64,000 nucleotides of DNA from an uncultured Oscillospiraceae bacterium (GTDB taxonomy: Bacteria > Bacillota > Clostridia > Oscillospirales > Ruminococcaceae). The position numbers were made by a program, and so were the translations under genes. Of the stretch, positions 35,213-42,621 are shown one piece after another. Where the stretch lies: contig CAJJZS010000005.1 in NCBI GenBank assembly GCA_905197685.1, positions 62,001-126,000 of the forward strand. Direction: 5' to 3'. A model generated the notes under the pieces. That model made no database searches. It was not told the origin of the DNA and was given only the letters and a program-made list of their open reading frames with translations. Numbering within the stretch: position 1 is the stretch's first letter; every line of letters starts with the position of its first letter.

Positions 35213-36133
35213 TTAGAACAGATTAAAATCCATCTTTTTGGAAAGATATTCCAAAATCTTAATGCCGCCGATGCTGTTTCCCTTTTCGTCCAAAGAAGGA
35301 CCATAAACGCCGATTCCCATGCGGTCCACCAGCGCGGCGGCAATGCCTCCGCCCACACCGCTTTTGGCAGGAAAACCGACCGTCATGGCAAACTCGCCCG
35401 AACCGTCATACATTCCGCAGGTCAGCATCAGCGCGCGGATTGCCTTTGCGCTGTCCGGCTCAATCAGCGCTTCACCGGTAGAGGGGCAGGCGCCGTGGTT
35501 GGCAAGTACAGCGCTCATCTGGGCAATATCCATCGCAGTCACATTGACAGAACACATCTTAAAGTAGAAGTCCAGACACTCCTCCACATTTCCTTCTAAA
35601 ATACCGGAAGCTTTTAAGTAGTAGGCAAGCGCGCGGTTGCGGTCGCCGGTCGCTTTTTCGGAAAGGTAAACCGATTCGTTTAACGCAATTTCCTCATTTC
35701 CGCACAGCTTGCGGATAAAGGTAAGAAAACGGTCGAATTTTTCGTCAGAGTCGCTTCCGTCAATGCAGCTTGCCACTGTGATTGCCCCCGCGTTGATAAA
35801 AGGGTTAAAAGGTTTTGTTTTGGTTTCCAGCTTGATGATGGAGTTAAACGGGTCGCCGGTCGGCTCTACGCCCACTTTATCCAAAAACAGGTAATCTGCC
35901 CCGCGGTCGCTGATGGCAAGAATCAGCGAAGCCAGCTTCGAAATGCTTTGAATGGTAAAGGGAACGCGGGTATCTCCGCACTCCATCACCGTCCCGTCCA
36001 AGCCTACAATGCACACTCCGAGGCGATATTTGTTTACCCTTGCAAGTTCGGGAATATATTCGGCAGTTTTGCCCAGTTTCACAAAGCACTCCCCGTATTT
36101 AAGCGCGTCCTGAAGACATTCTTGTGTCAGCAT
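35213..36133 (-). CDS. glsA: Glutaminase A
   Basis: Hydrolyses glutamine to glutamate and ammonia. 306 aa, serine-dependent beta-lactamase-like fold. Catalytic motif FTIQSISK (Ser with Lys three on). Also FNPFINAGAI, ALAYYLKASG and SGVGGGIAA. The ATG at 36133 follows CAGGAAGGAACG; the frame extends to 36304 through hydrophobic, non-family sequence overlapping tmcAL and is not coding there. Adds to acid resistance and nitrogen supply in gut bacteria; role here is inferred from the family. Confidence 0.95.
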   Translation of the reverse strand: MLTQECLQDALKYGECFVKLGKTAEYIPELARVNKYRLGVCIVGLDGTVMECGDTRVPFTIQSISKLASLILAISDRGADYLFLDKVGVEPTGDPFNSIIKLETKTKPFNPFINAGAITVASCIDGSDSDEKFDRFLTFIRKLCGNEEIALNESVYLSEKATGDRNRALAYYLKASGILEGNVEECLDFYFKMCSVNVTAMDIAQMSAVLANHGACPSTGEALIEPDSAKAIRALMLTCGMYDGSGEFAMTVGFPAKSGVGGGIAAALVDRMGIGVYGPSLDEKGNSIGGIKILEYLSKKMDFNLF

Positions 36134-36291
36134 AACAAATCGTTCCTTCCTGAAAAAATCGTATACCTTTATTTTACAATAGATTATCGGAATTACAAGA
36201 AGCAAAAAGAAAAAAAGGTGTCTAAAAAATATGCCCGTTTTTTGTGCGTATCTTAAAAAAAGAAAGGGGAAAAACGGAAAAAAAGAAAATC

Positions 36292-37491
36292 TTATCCCTT
36301 GCAAAAGGCGGAAAAATCACCCCCGCAGGGAGCAATATGACCGCAGAATAAACTGTACTGGTCGGCGCAGGCGGCTTCTAAAGCGGCAAATTCGGCAGAC
36401 TGCGGCGAGTGTTTGGAAAGTTTTGCAAGGCTTGCAGAAACGGGAAGAATCGCAGTTTGTTTTGCGAGGGAAAGAATCTCTCTGCCGCGCTCGTTCATTC
36501 CCAAAATGCGCAGATAAGGGGGAGTAAGCTCTGCCATCTGCGCCGGAATCTGTAAAAAGGCGGACAATACAAGCCTTCTCACACGGGACAGGGGATAGCG
36601 TTTGGTTTTTATCTGTTCATACAGCTGTTCTGTTGAGCAGGAGGAGCGTATCGCACGATACAGTCGGTTTTCAATCCCCTCGGAAAGGTCGGGCAGATTT
36701 TTCAGCTCGGATAAGCTCATTCGGCGCAAAGCAGACAATACCGCCCGTTCCCCGGTTTGCATCGAAGCGGTCTGTCCGCTTTGTGCGGCAGCGCGGTAGC
36801 GGTGAATCAAACGGTCAGGCAGATAAGGCTCCGCTTTCTCCCATTCCCCATTTATGATTTGCCGGCGCAGATAGCTTGCCGAAGCAAATCCCTCCTGCGG
36901 CGCGCCGTCATGGCTGTTTCCGATGCGGGCAATCGGGAGCGGAACGGGTCTTTTGCCGCTTGCCGCTGTTTTGGAAAGTTGGGACAGATATTCCACTGCC
37001 AAAATATTGTTCGGCTGCTGCAAAATGCGCGCGGTTTCCTCTCCGAAGATTTGCCCCACAGCGTTTTCTCTTGCCTTTGCAAAGGTAATTCCCCGCGCAA
37101 GTTCCTGCTTTAGGCAGGCAGCCACCCGCTTATCTTCGATTGCCTGCGCCGCCTGCGTCAGATGTAAAATATCTGCGTCCTCTGCGCCGAAAGCCAGCAG
37201 ATCCACACAGCCAAGCGCGGATACCAGCTGCACTGCTCCAAAAGCAAACCGCTGCGCAGTGGAACAGGCATAGCAAACCGGCAGCTCCAGTACCAAATCA
37301 ACCCCACATTCCATCGCGGCGGCAGCTCTGATACGCTTTGGAAAAACGGCAGGGGTTCCCCTCTGGGTAAAGTCGGGGCTCATCACCGCCACGATGTGCG
37401 TTGCGCCCTGCGCCCGTATCTGTTCAATCTGCCATTGATGCCCCTTGTGGAAGGGATTGTACTCTGCGATGACCGCCGCTGTTTTCACCAA
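36292..37491 (-). CDS. tmcAL: tRNA(Met) cytidine acetate ligase
   Basis: 399 aa, formerly YlbM family. Makes N4-acetylcytidine at the wobble position of elongator tRNA-Met with acetate and ATP. Nucleotidyl-transferase motif AEYNPFHKGH at 9-18, then MSPDFTQRGTPA and LELPV, and an IGNSHDG segment. AGGAGGATGTTTGGTGAAA region precedes the ATG. Divergent from ackA (238-bp gap), a common pairing in clostridia and metabolically fitting, as both use acetate. Confidence 0.93.
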   Translation of the reverse strand: MVKTAAVIAEYNPFHKGHQWQIEQIRAQGATHIVAVMSPDFTQRGTPAVFPKRIRAAAAMECGVDLVLELPVCYACSTAQRFAFGAVQLVSALGCVDLLAFGAEDADILHLTQAAQAIEDKRVAACLKQELARGITFAKARENAVGQIFGEETARILQQPNNILAVEYLSQLSKTAASGKRPVPLPIARIGNSHDGAPQEGFASASYLRRQIINGEWEKAEPYLPDRLIHRYRAAAQSGQTASMQTGERAVLSALRRMSLSELKNLPDLSEGIENRLYRAIRSSCSTEQLYEQIKTKRYPLSRVRRLVLSAFLQIPAQMAELTPPYLRILGMNERGREILSLAKQTAILPVSASLAKLSKHSPQSAEFAALEAACADQYSLFCGHIAPCGGDFSAFCKG

Positions 37492-37620
37492 ACATCCTCC
37501 TTGATTGATAAAAAATTATCATATATCGGAATTTTCGACCATTTTCTGTCCAAAAAACCGTACTTTCTCATACTTTTCCGAAAATATTGCCCGCTTGTGC
37601 TAAAAAACACAGATTATCTC

Positions 37621-37649
37621 TTGAAAAGTAGCGTCAGATATAATAATAT
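37621..37649 (+). promoter_or_regulatory. ackA: Predicted promoter of ackA
   Basis: -35 TTGAAA (37621-37626), 17-bp spacer, -10 TAATAT (37644-37649). A TATAAT at 37639-37644 overlaps but has too short a spacer. Confidence 0.6.
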
Positions 37650-37729
37650 AGTAAGTGTATCAGAGTGTCAATCTGCTCCTGTAACTCTTTGCTTTGCAGG
37701 GGCTTTAAAAATTATGGGAGGAATTTGAA

Positions 37730-38923
37730 ATGAAAATTCTTGTTTTAAACTGTGGAAGCTCTTCCTTGAAGTATCAGCTGATTGATATGGAAAACGAACA
37801 CGTTCTGACCAAAGGTCTGTGCGAAAGAATCGGTATCGACGGTTCCGTTCTGACCCACAAGGTTCCGGGCAAAGACAACTATGTTGTTGAAACCCCAATG
37901 CCGGATCACTCCGTAGCAGTTCAGCTGGTTCTGGATGCTTTGACCGACAAAGACCATGGCGTTATCGCTTCTGTTGACGAAATCAACGCAATCGGTCATC
38001 GCGTGCTCCACGGCGGTACAAAATTCACCAAATCCATCGTTGTAAACGAAGATGTAAAAGCTGCAATCCGCGAGTGCTTCGACCTGGGTCCTTTGCACAA
38101 CCCTGCAAACCTGATGGGTATCGAGGCTTGCGAAAAAGTTTGCCCGGGCAAACCAAACGTAGCAGTATTTGACACCACCTTCGGTATGGGCATGGATGAA
38201 AAATCCTACCTGTACGCTATCCCGCACGAATACTTTGAAAAATACGGTGTTCGTCGTTACGGCTTCCACGGAACCAGCCATGGCTTCGTTTCCAAAGAAG
38301 CAATCAAATTCGGCGGTCTGGCTGAAGATGCAAAAGTTATCGTTTGCCACATCGGCAACGGCGCTTCCATCTCCGCTTCTGTCGGCGGCAAATGCGTAGA
38401 CACCTCCATGGGTCTCACCCCTCTGGAAGGTCTGATCATGGGTACCCGTTCCGGCGACCTTGACCCGGCTGTTATCCAGTACATCTGCAACAAAGAAAAC
38501 AAGTCCGTTGACGAAGTACTCAATATGCTCAACAAGAAATCCGGTCTGCTCGGCATGAGCGGCGGTCTGTCCTCTGACTGCCGTGACATCACCGCAGCAG
38601 CAGAAGAAGGTCACCACCTGGCTAAAGTTACTCTGGACGCTTACACCTACCGCATTGCAAAATATGTTGGCGCATACGCAGCAGCAATGAACGGCGTTGA
38701 CGCAATCGCATTCACCGCAGGCGTTGGCGAAAACGACATCGAAATCCGTGAAGAACTCTGCGAAAAATACTGGGGCTACCTCGGCGTAAAGATTGACAAA
38801 GAAGCAAACCACACCAGAGGCGAAAACAAAGTAATCTCCACCGCTGATTCCAAAGTAAAAGTTATGGTTATCCCAACCAACGAAGAACTTGCAATCGCAA
38901 GAGATACTCTGGCTCTTATCTAA
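37730..38923 (+). CDS. ackA: Acetate kinase
   Basis: Converts acetyl phosphate and ADP to acetate and ATP, the last step of acetate fermentation. 397 aa: NCGSSSLKYQ at the N-terminus, GHRVLHGG, VFDTTFG, YGFHGTSH, VCHIGNGASI and TAGVGEND, all ASKHA-fold signatures. GGGAGGAATTTGAA precedes the ATG. Very biased codon use suggests high expression. No pta gene is next to it, which differs from many bacteria. A strong terminator follows. Confidence 0.98.
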   Translation: MKILVLNCGSSSLKYQLIDMENEHVLTKGLCERIGIDGSVLTHKVPGKDNYVVETPMPDHSVAVQLVLDALTDKDHGVIASVDEINAIGHRVLHGGTKFTKSIVVNEDVKAAIRECFDLGPLHNPANLMGIEACEKVCPGKPNVAVFDTTFGMGMDEKSYLYAIPHEYFEKYGVRRYGFHGTSHGFVSKEAIKFGGLAEDAKVIVCHIGNGASISASVGGKCVDTSMGLTPLEGLIMGTRSGDLDPAVIQYICNKENKSVDEVLNMLNKKSGLLGMSGGLSSDCRDITAAAEEGHHLAKVTLDAYTYRIAKYVGAYAAAMNGVDAIAFTAGVGENDIEIREELCEKYWGYLGVKIDKEANHTRGENKVISTADSKVKVMVIPTNEELAIARDTLALI

Positions 38924-38938
38924 GTTTTATTTTAGTTT

Positions 38939-38974
38939 AAAACCCCCCTGCCTAATTTTGGACAGGGGGGTTTT
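38939..38974 (+). terminator. Terminator of ackA
   Basis: AAAACCCCCCTG (38939-38950) pairs with CAGGGGGGTTTT (38963-38974). Confidence 0.9.
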
Positions 38975-38989
38975 GTATAATCCCTAAAA

Positions 38990-39019
38990 AATAACGGACA
39001 GCATTTGCTGTCCGTTATT
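38990..39019 (-). terminator. Terminator of the DUF378 gene
   Basis: AATAACGGACAGCA (38990-39003) with TGCTGTCCGTTATT (39006-39019); T-rich on both strands. Confidence 0.8.
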
Positions 39020-39054
39020 TTTTTCGTTATGAAATACTCTGTCGAATCAAGGCT

Positions 39055-39285
39055 TTAGATGTGCCTTCTTCTTTCGCGGCTCGGTTCGTGTTCGACCTCG
39101 GTATCGCGGAAGAAAAAGGAAATTGCCCACACTCCTGCCAGGGCAACCAGCGTATACACAATCCTGCTGAGGATTGCGCCCTGTCCGCCAAACAAACCTG
39201 CTACCAGGTCGTACTGAAACAGACCGATGCTTCCCCAGTTCAGCGCGCCGATGACAACCAGCGCAAGTACCAGTTTATCCATCAT
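39055..39285 (-). CDS. DUF378-family membrane protein
   Basis: 76 aa, two membrane spans. The pattern LVLALVVIGALNWGSIGLFQYDLV is the DUF378 signature (shown in parts as VVIGALNWG and FQYDLV). Basic C-terminal tail RERRRHI. Two adjacent ATG codons at 39285 and 39282 follow AAGGAGATG. Function is unknown in the family. Confidence 0.85.
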   Translation of the reverse strand: MMDKLVLALVVIGALNWGSIGLFQYDLVAGLFGGQGAILSRIVYTLVALAGVWAISFFFRDTEVEHEPSRERRRHI

Positions 39286-39393
39286 AGTTTACAACATCTC
39301 CTTATCTTTTTTAAGGACACTGTTATTGTAAACCAAACACAGCGGTTCTATTCAAACTTTTTCTCTCATACATTAAAAGGAAAAATCTCTTTT

Positions 39394-39636
39394 TTATTTT
39401 TGCATCAGTTCCTTGACACAGTTTTCGCATACGCAGCGACCTTTAAATTCGGAGATATTTTCCTTCGAGCCGCAGAATACGCAGCGCGGTTCATATTTTT
39501 TCAGAACAATTTTGTCGTCCTCGGTCATAATTTCCAGGGAATCTTTGATTTGAATGTCCATAATTCTTCTCAATTCCACCGGAAGCACAATTCTTCCCAG
39601 TTCGTCTACCTTTCTTACAATACCGGTTGATTTCAT
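39394..39636 (-). CDS. AbrB-family transition-state regulator with zinc finger
   Basis: 80 aa. N-terminal swapped-hairpin AbrB domain (KSTGIVRKVDELGRIVLPVE), then a C-terminal four-cysteine finger CVFCGSKENI..CVCENC instead of the usual AbrB multimerisation domain. Such proteins repress stationary-phase and sporulation genes. Divergent from the sporulation gene spmA with 259 bp between. Promoter at 39763-39791. Confidence 0.9.
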   Translation of the reverse strand: MKSTGIVRKVDELGRIVLPVELRRIMDIQIKDSLEIMTEDDKIVLKKYEPRCVFCGSKENISEFKGRCVCENCVKELMQK

Positions 39637-39762
39637 AGTTTTGTCCTCCCTTCGGTTTTACCGACTTTGATTTTTTTTAAGATGAATGATAATCTCTCAT
39701 AATTCATTCTTGATTTATGACTGGTTTTTTCTTTGTTTTCCTTATAAATCATTCGTAACATA

Positions 39763-39791
39763 AATATAACCGATTTTTTCCAATCTGTCAA
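39763..39791 (-). promoter_or_regulatory. Promoter of the AbrB-family gene
   Basis: Minus strand: -35 TTGACA (39786-39791), 17-bp spacer, -10 TATATT (39763-39768). The leader of about 120 nt contains GAATGA/TCATTC dyads near 39682-39709. Confidence 0.8.
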
Positions 39792-39799
39792 TTAGAAAA

Positions 39800-39828
39800 T
39801 CTACCAAATTATGGAAATATTTGGTAGA
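39800..39828. promoter_or_regulatory. Inverted repeat between the AbrB gene and spmA
   Basis: TCTACCAAAT (39800-39809) and its exact complement ATTTGGTAGA (39819-39828), 9 bp apart. No T run suits a terminator for either neighbour, so a protein-binding site is likelier. Confidence 0.55.
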
Positions 39829-39895
39829 AAAAGTAAATTTTTGATTTCCTTATAGCGAATCATGTCGAATCAATGAAGAAAAGGAGGAATTTATT

Positions 39896-40486
39896 GTGCT
39901 TCAAGCGGTTATTTCTGCTGTTTTTTTGTTTTCTTTTGTTACTGCGCTCTTTCAAGGCACGATGGAAAGCAGCTGCGCAAGGCTGTTATCCGCCCCGGAA
40001 CAGGCGGTAGAATTGATTGTCAGCATCGGCTGCGGCATCTGTTTTTGGAGCGGAGTGATGGAAGTGGCGCGTCAAAGCGGATTGCTCAAAGGATTGGCAA
40101 AGCTGTTTTCTCCGATTTTGTCGTTGCTTTTCCCAAAATGTAAGAAGGATTCTCCCGCAGCTCAGGCAATCTGCCTAAATCTGGCGGCAAACCTGATGGG
40201 CTTGGGCGCAGCGGCAGCGCCCGCCGGTATCTGCGCGGTTCGGGAACTGCAAAAATCCGCGCCCGACCCCACGGTTGCCGCCCATGAAACGGTTTTGGTC
40301 ATTTTGCTCAATACTGCCTCCATGCAGCTCATTCCCACCACTGCCGCCATGCTGCGGCTCAAGGCGGGGGCGGCAAACCCAATGGAGATTTTGCCCGCAG
40401 TGTGGATTTCTTCTTTGATTTCCATAACGGCAGGCTTGTCGGCAGCGGCGGCTTTGTCGGCGATTTGGAAAAAGCGCCGTCTTTGA
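39896..40486 (+). CDS. spmA: Spore maturation protein A
   Basis: 196 aa integral membrane protein with nucleoside-recognition (Gate) fold. Needed with SpmB for core dehydration of spores in Bacillus and clostridia. Seen: GICFWSGVMEVARQSGL, LNLAANLMGLGAAAAPAGI and NTASMQLIPTT. The start is GTG 39896 with AAGGAGGAATTTATT upstream. Operon with spmB, 19 bp downstream. Evidence that the organism forms spores. Confidence 0.92.
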   Translation: MLQAVISAVFLFSFVTALFQGTMESSCARLLSAPEQAVELIVSIGCGICFWSGVMEVARQSGLLKGLAKLFSPILSLLFPKCKKDSPAAQAICLNLAANLMGLGAAAAPAGICAVRELQKSAPDPTVAAHETVLVILLNTASMQLIPTTAAMLRLKAGAANPMEILPAVWISSLISITAGLSAAAALSAIWKKRRL

Positions 40487-40505
40487 GCCGGGATAGGAGA
40501 GTCAA

Positions 40506-41030
40506 ATGTTTCAGATGATTTCAAATCTTGCCGTTCCGCTTGCCCTGTGCCTTGTGTTTTGGGTCGCTTTGGTGCGGCGGGTGGATATTCTTTCGGCATT
40601 TGCAAAAGGGGTGCGGGAGGGCGCAAGGGTTGCCGCAGAGATGTTTCCCTCGCTTTTGCTGCTCACCCTTGCAATCGGTATGCTGGAAGCCTCCGGCGGG
40701 CTTTCCCTGCTGTGCAAAGCGTTGGAACCGCTTGCCCAAAAGTTGGGGATTGCCCCGCCGCTGATTCCGCTCACCCTGCTGCGCCCGCTTTCCGGCAGCG
40801 GGGCGTTGGTGGTGTTTCAAAATATTTTGTCAAATTGGGGAGCGGACAGCGCAGTCGGCAAAATTGCCGCAGTGATGATGGGTTCCACCGAAACCACCTT
40901 TTACACGATTGCCATGTATTGCTCGGCGGCAGGAATTAAAAAGAGCAGGTACGCAGCGCCCGCTTCGCTGTGCGCGGATCTTGCCGGTTTTTGCGCAAGC
41001 GTGCTGACAGTGCATTGGCTGTTAAGCTAA
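40506..41030 (+). CDS. spmB: Spore maturation protein B
   Basis: 174 aa, four to five membrane spans; the partner of SpmA. Seen: RPLSGSGALVVFQNI and MMGSTETTFYTIAMY, hallmarks of the family. ATAGGAGAGTCAA precedes the ATG. Its 3' end overlaps the end of the convergent permease gene (41022) by 9 bp. Confidence 0.93.
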   Translation: MFQMISNLAVPLALCLVFWVALVRRVDILSAFAKGVREGARVAAEMFPSLLLLTLAIGMLEASGGLSLLCKALEPLAQKLGIAPPLIPLTLLRPLSGSGALVVFQNILSNWGADSAVGKIAAVMMGSTETTFYTIAMYCSAAGIKKSRYAAPASLCADLAGFCASVLTVHWLLS

Positions 41031-42035
41031 CAGACCCGCAAAAGAGTTAAAGAAGAATCCAATCAGCATGATGCCGACGGTAACGATGCCGAAAAAGGCG
41101 CAAAGCAGCTTCGGCTTGATTGCCTTTCTCAGCATAATCATCGAAGGCAGCGAAAGGGCGGTGACAGCCATCATAAAGGAAAGGACGGTTCCAAGTCCCG
41201 CGCCTTTGGAGAATAAACCTTCCGCAACGGGAATCGTACCGAAAATATCCGCATACATCGGCACACCCACCAAGGTTGCCAAAGGAACGGAATACCAATG
41301 ATTGTCGCCTAACAACGAAGCAACAAAGGAGGCGGGGATAAAATTGTGGATTACCGCGCCGATTCCCACACCGAGAAAAATGTAAGGAGCCACCTTTTTT
41401 ACCGTCGAACCCAGCTGAGATTTTGCGTAATCCAAACGGTCGGAAAAAGAAAGGGCAGGCGCGTCCGGGTTCATTTGAGGAGCAAGACGGATAAAATCTT
41501 CCACCTGATTGTCTAAATGCAGCCGCTCAATCAGACTGCCGCCCAACACGGCAAGCAGTAATCCAACCAAAACATAGGCAGCCGCAATCTTTGCGCCAAA
41601 GGTTCCGGTCAGCAGCAGCAGCGACCCCAAATCGACCAAAGGGGAGGAAATCAGAAAGGAAAAGGTCACGCCCAACGGCAGCCCCGCCCCGGTAAATCCG
41701 ATAAACAGCGGGATGGAGGAGCAAGAGCAAAACGGGGTTACAGTGCCAAGCAAAGCGGCAAGCACATTTGCCCGGATGCCGTGAAATCCTCCCAGAATCC
41801 GTTTGGCGCGTTCAGGAGGAAAGTAGCTTTGAATCAGGGAGATACCGAAGATGAGGACGGACAACAGGATAAAAATCTTCACGGTATCGTACAGAAAAAA
41901 GTGAAGAAACCCGCCAAAGCCGGAAGAAAGATCCACTCCCATCAGGGTCAGAAGTTTGCCGACCGATTGATTTAACCACTTCATGCCTAAAATCTGATTT
42001 TGAAAAAAGAGAAAGATATTTTGCGCAACGGACAT
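41022..42035 (-). CDS. ArsP-like permease (DUF318/UPF0718)
   Basis: 337 aa, eight or so membrane spans in two halves. The key motif PFCSCSSIPLF lies at the start of a span (about 100-110), the cysteine motif of this permease family; ArsP members export trivalent organoarsenicals. The second half mirrors it with VPMYADIFGTIPVAEGL. It lies downstream of the thioredoxin and ArsR-GTPase genes, but a terminator and the tandem hairpin repeat (42068-42316) intervene, so it may have separate control. The ribosome site GAGAGGTACATATC is modest. The substrate is inferred only from family. Confidence 0.85.
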   Translation of the reverse strand: MSVAQNIFLFFQNQILGMKWLNQSVGKLLTLMGVDLSSGFGGFLHFFLYDTVKIFILLSVLIFGISLIQSYFPPERAKRILGGFHGIRANVLAALLGTVTPFCSCSSIPLFIGFTGAGLPLGVTFSFLISSPLVDLGSLLLLTGTFGAKIAAAYVLVGLLLAVLGGSLIERLHLDNQVEDFIRLAPQMNPDAPALSFSDRLDYAKSQLGSTVKKVAPYIFLGVGIGAVIHNFIPASFVASLLGDNHWYSVPLATLVGVPMYADIFGTIPVAEGLFSKGAGLGTVLSFMMAVTALSLPSMIMLRKAIKPKLLCAFFGIVTVGIMLIGFFFNSFAGLLA

Positions 42036-42067
42036 GATATGTACCTCTCAAAAAACAAACAGACAGA

Positions 42068-42144
42068 ATAAAATTTTATAAAATCGTGTGATTGTTGCAC
42101 CTTTTTATGCAATTTTTCGGACAAAACGGGGTATAGGTGAAAGA
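42068..42144. repeat. Hairpin repeat element, locus 1, copy A
   Basis: 77 bp, 75 identical to copy B 172 bp away. Contains a 6-bp hairpin GTTGCA...TGCAAT with an 8-nt loop at about 42093-42112 and the conserved tail CGGGGTATAGGTGAAAGA. Related to the repeats at 63565 and 63735. It ends 33 bp before the permease start codon when read on the minus strand. Confidence 0.85.
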
Positions 42145-42190
42145 GGAATTTGTAAAACTGCCAAGACAATATAAAATCAGGCAGTTAAAA

Positions 42191-42225
42191 AAAGAAACGG
42201 TTAGAATCCCCGGAATCTCCTGTAA
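42191..42225. repeat. Conserved spacer block of the hairpin repeat, locus 1
   Basis: The stretch containing GGTTAGAATCCCCGGAATC between copies A and B is recognisably the same as the block at 63683-63719 in the second locus (about 80 percent by eye), so the repeated unit is wider than the hairpin alone. Confidence 0.7.
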
Positions 42226-42239
42226 AAAGCAAAGAAAAA

Positions 42240-42316
42240 ATAAAATTTTGTAAAATCGTGTGATTGTTGCACCTTTTTATGCAATTTTTCGGGCAAAACG
42301 GGGTATAGGTGAAAGA
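42240..42316. repeat. Hairpin repeat element, locus 1, copy B
   Basis: Second copy of the 77-bp unit, offset exactly 172 bp from copy A. It lies between the terminator at 42325-42359 and copy A. Confidence 0.85.
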
Positions 42317-42324
42317 AGGTTTTT

Positions 42325-42359
42325 AAAAAGAGTGAAGTATTGCTTCAAACGGCTCTTTT
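42325..42359 (-). terminator. Terminator after the thioredoxin gene
   Basis: AAAAAGAG (42325-42332) pairs with CTCTTTT (42353-42359), with inner stem TGAAG/CTTCA. On the minus strand it ends in CTCTTTTTAAAAA. It separates the ArsR-GTPase/thioredoxin genes from the permease. Confidence 0.65.
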
Positions 42360-42368
42360 CGAGCAGAA

Positions 42369-42608
42369 TTATTTTAACTTTTTAAGCAGCTTCATAATTT
42401 TTTCTACAGATGCCACCTGCCCGCTGACAATCAGCTTGCCGTCCGCCATCAGGGAGGGGGCGGTCATCACACCGAGCTTGACAATCTCAATTAAATCGCT
42501 GACCTTTTCAATTTCGGCGTCTAAGCCTAACTGGGTAACGGCTTCTATGGTATTTTCAAACAAAGCGTCACAGCGGTCGCAGCCTTCTCCGATAACTTTC
42601 AGATTCAT
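42369..42608 (-). CDS. Small thioredoxin-like redox-active disulfide protein
   Basis: 79 aa, single thioredoxin-like domain with CxxC motif GEGCDRCDAL (Cys10 and Cys13) and the cis-proline region VMTAPSLMADGK. This family commonly accompanies DUF318 permeases and ArsR regulators. AAGGAGGGAACAAA precedes the ATG; the gene starts 13 bp after the fusion gene. Likely reduces a metalloid, disulfide or protein partner of the permease; this is inferred. Confidence 0.88.
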   Translation of the reverse strand: MNLKVIGEGCDRCDALFENTIEAVTQLGLDAEIEKVSDLIEIVKLGVMTAPSLMADGKLIVSGQVASVEKIMKLLKKLK

Positions 42609-42621
42609 TTTTGTTCCCTCC

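Noticed and set aside
36134..36304. N-terminal extension of glsA by 57 codons
   Set aside because: It overlaps the tmcAL 3' end, is low-complexity and hydrophobic, and the ATG at 36133 has the ribosome site and the family N-terminus.
38138..38153. 16-bp palindrome GTTTGCCCGGGCAAAC
   Set aside because: Inside ackA, encoding conserved residues, and it does not match the Noc consensus beyond the CCCGGG core.
37745..38812. 355-codon minus-strand open frame opposite ackA
   Set aside because: Same codon-bias effect over a certain acetate kinase gene.
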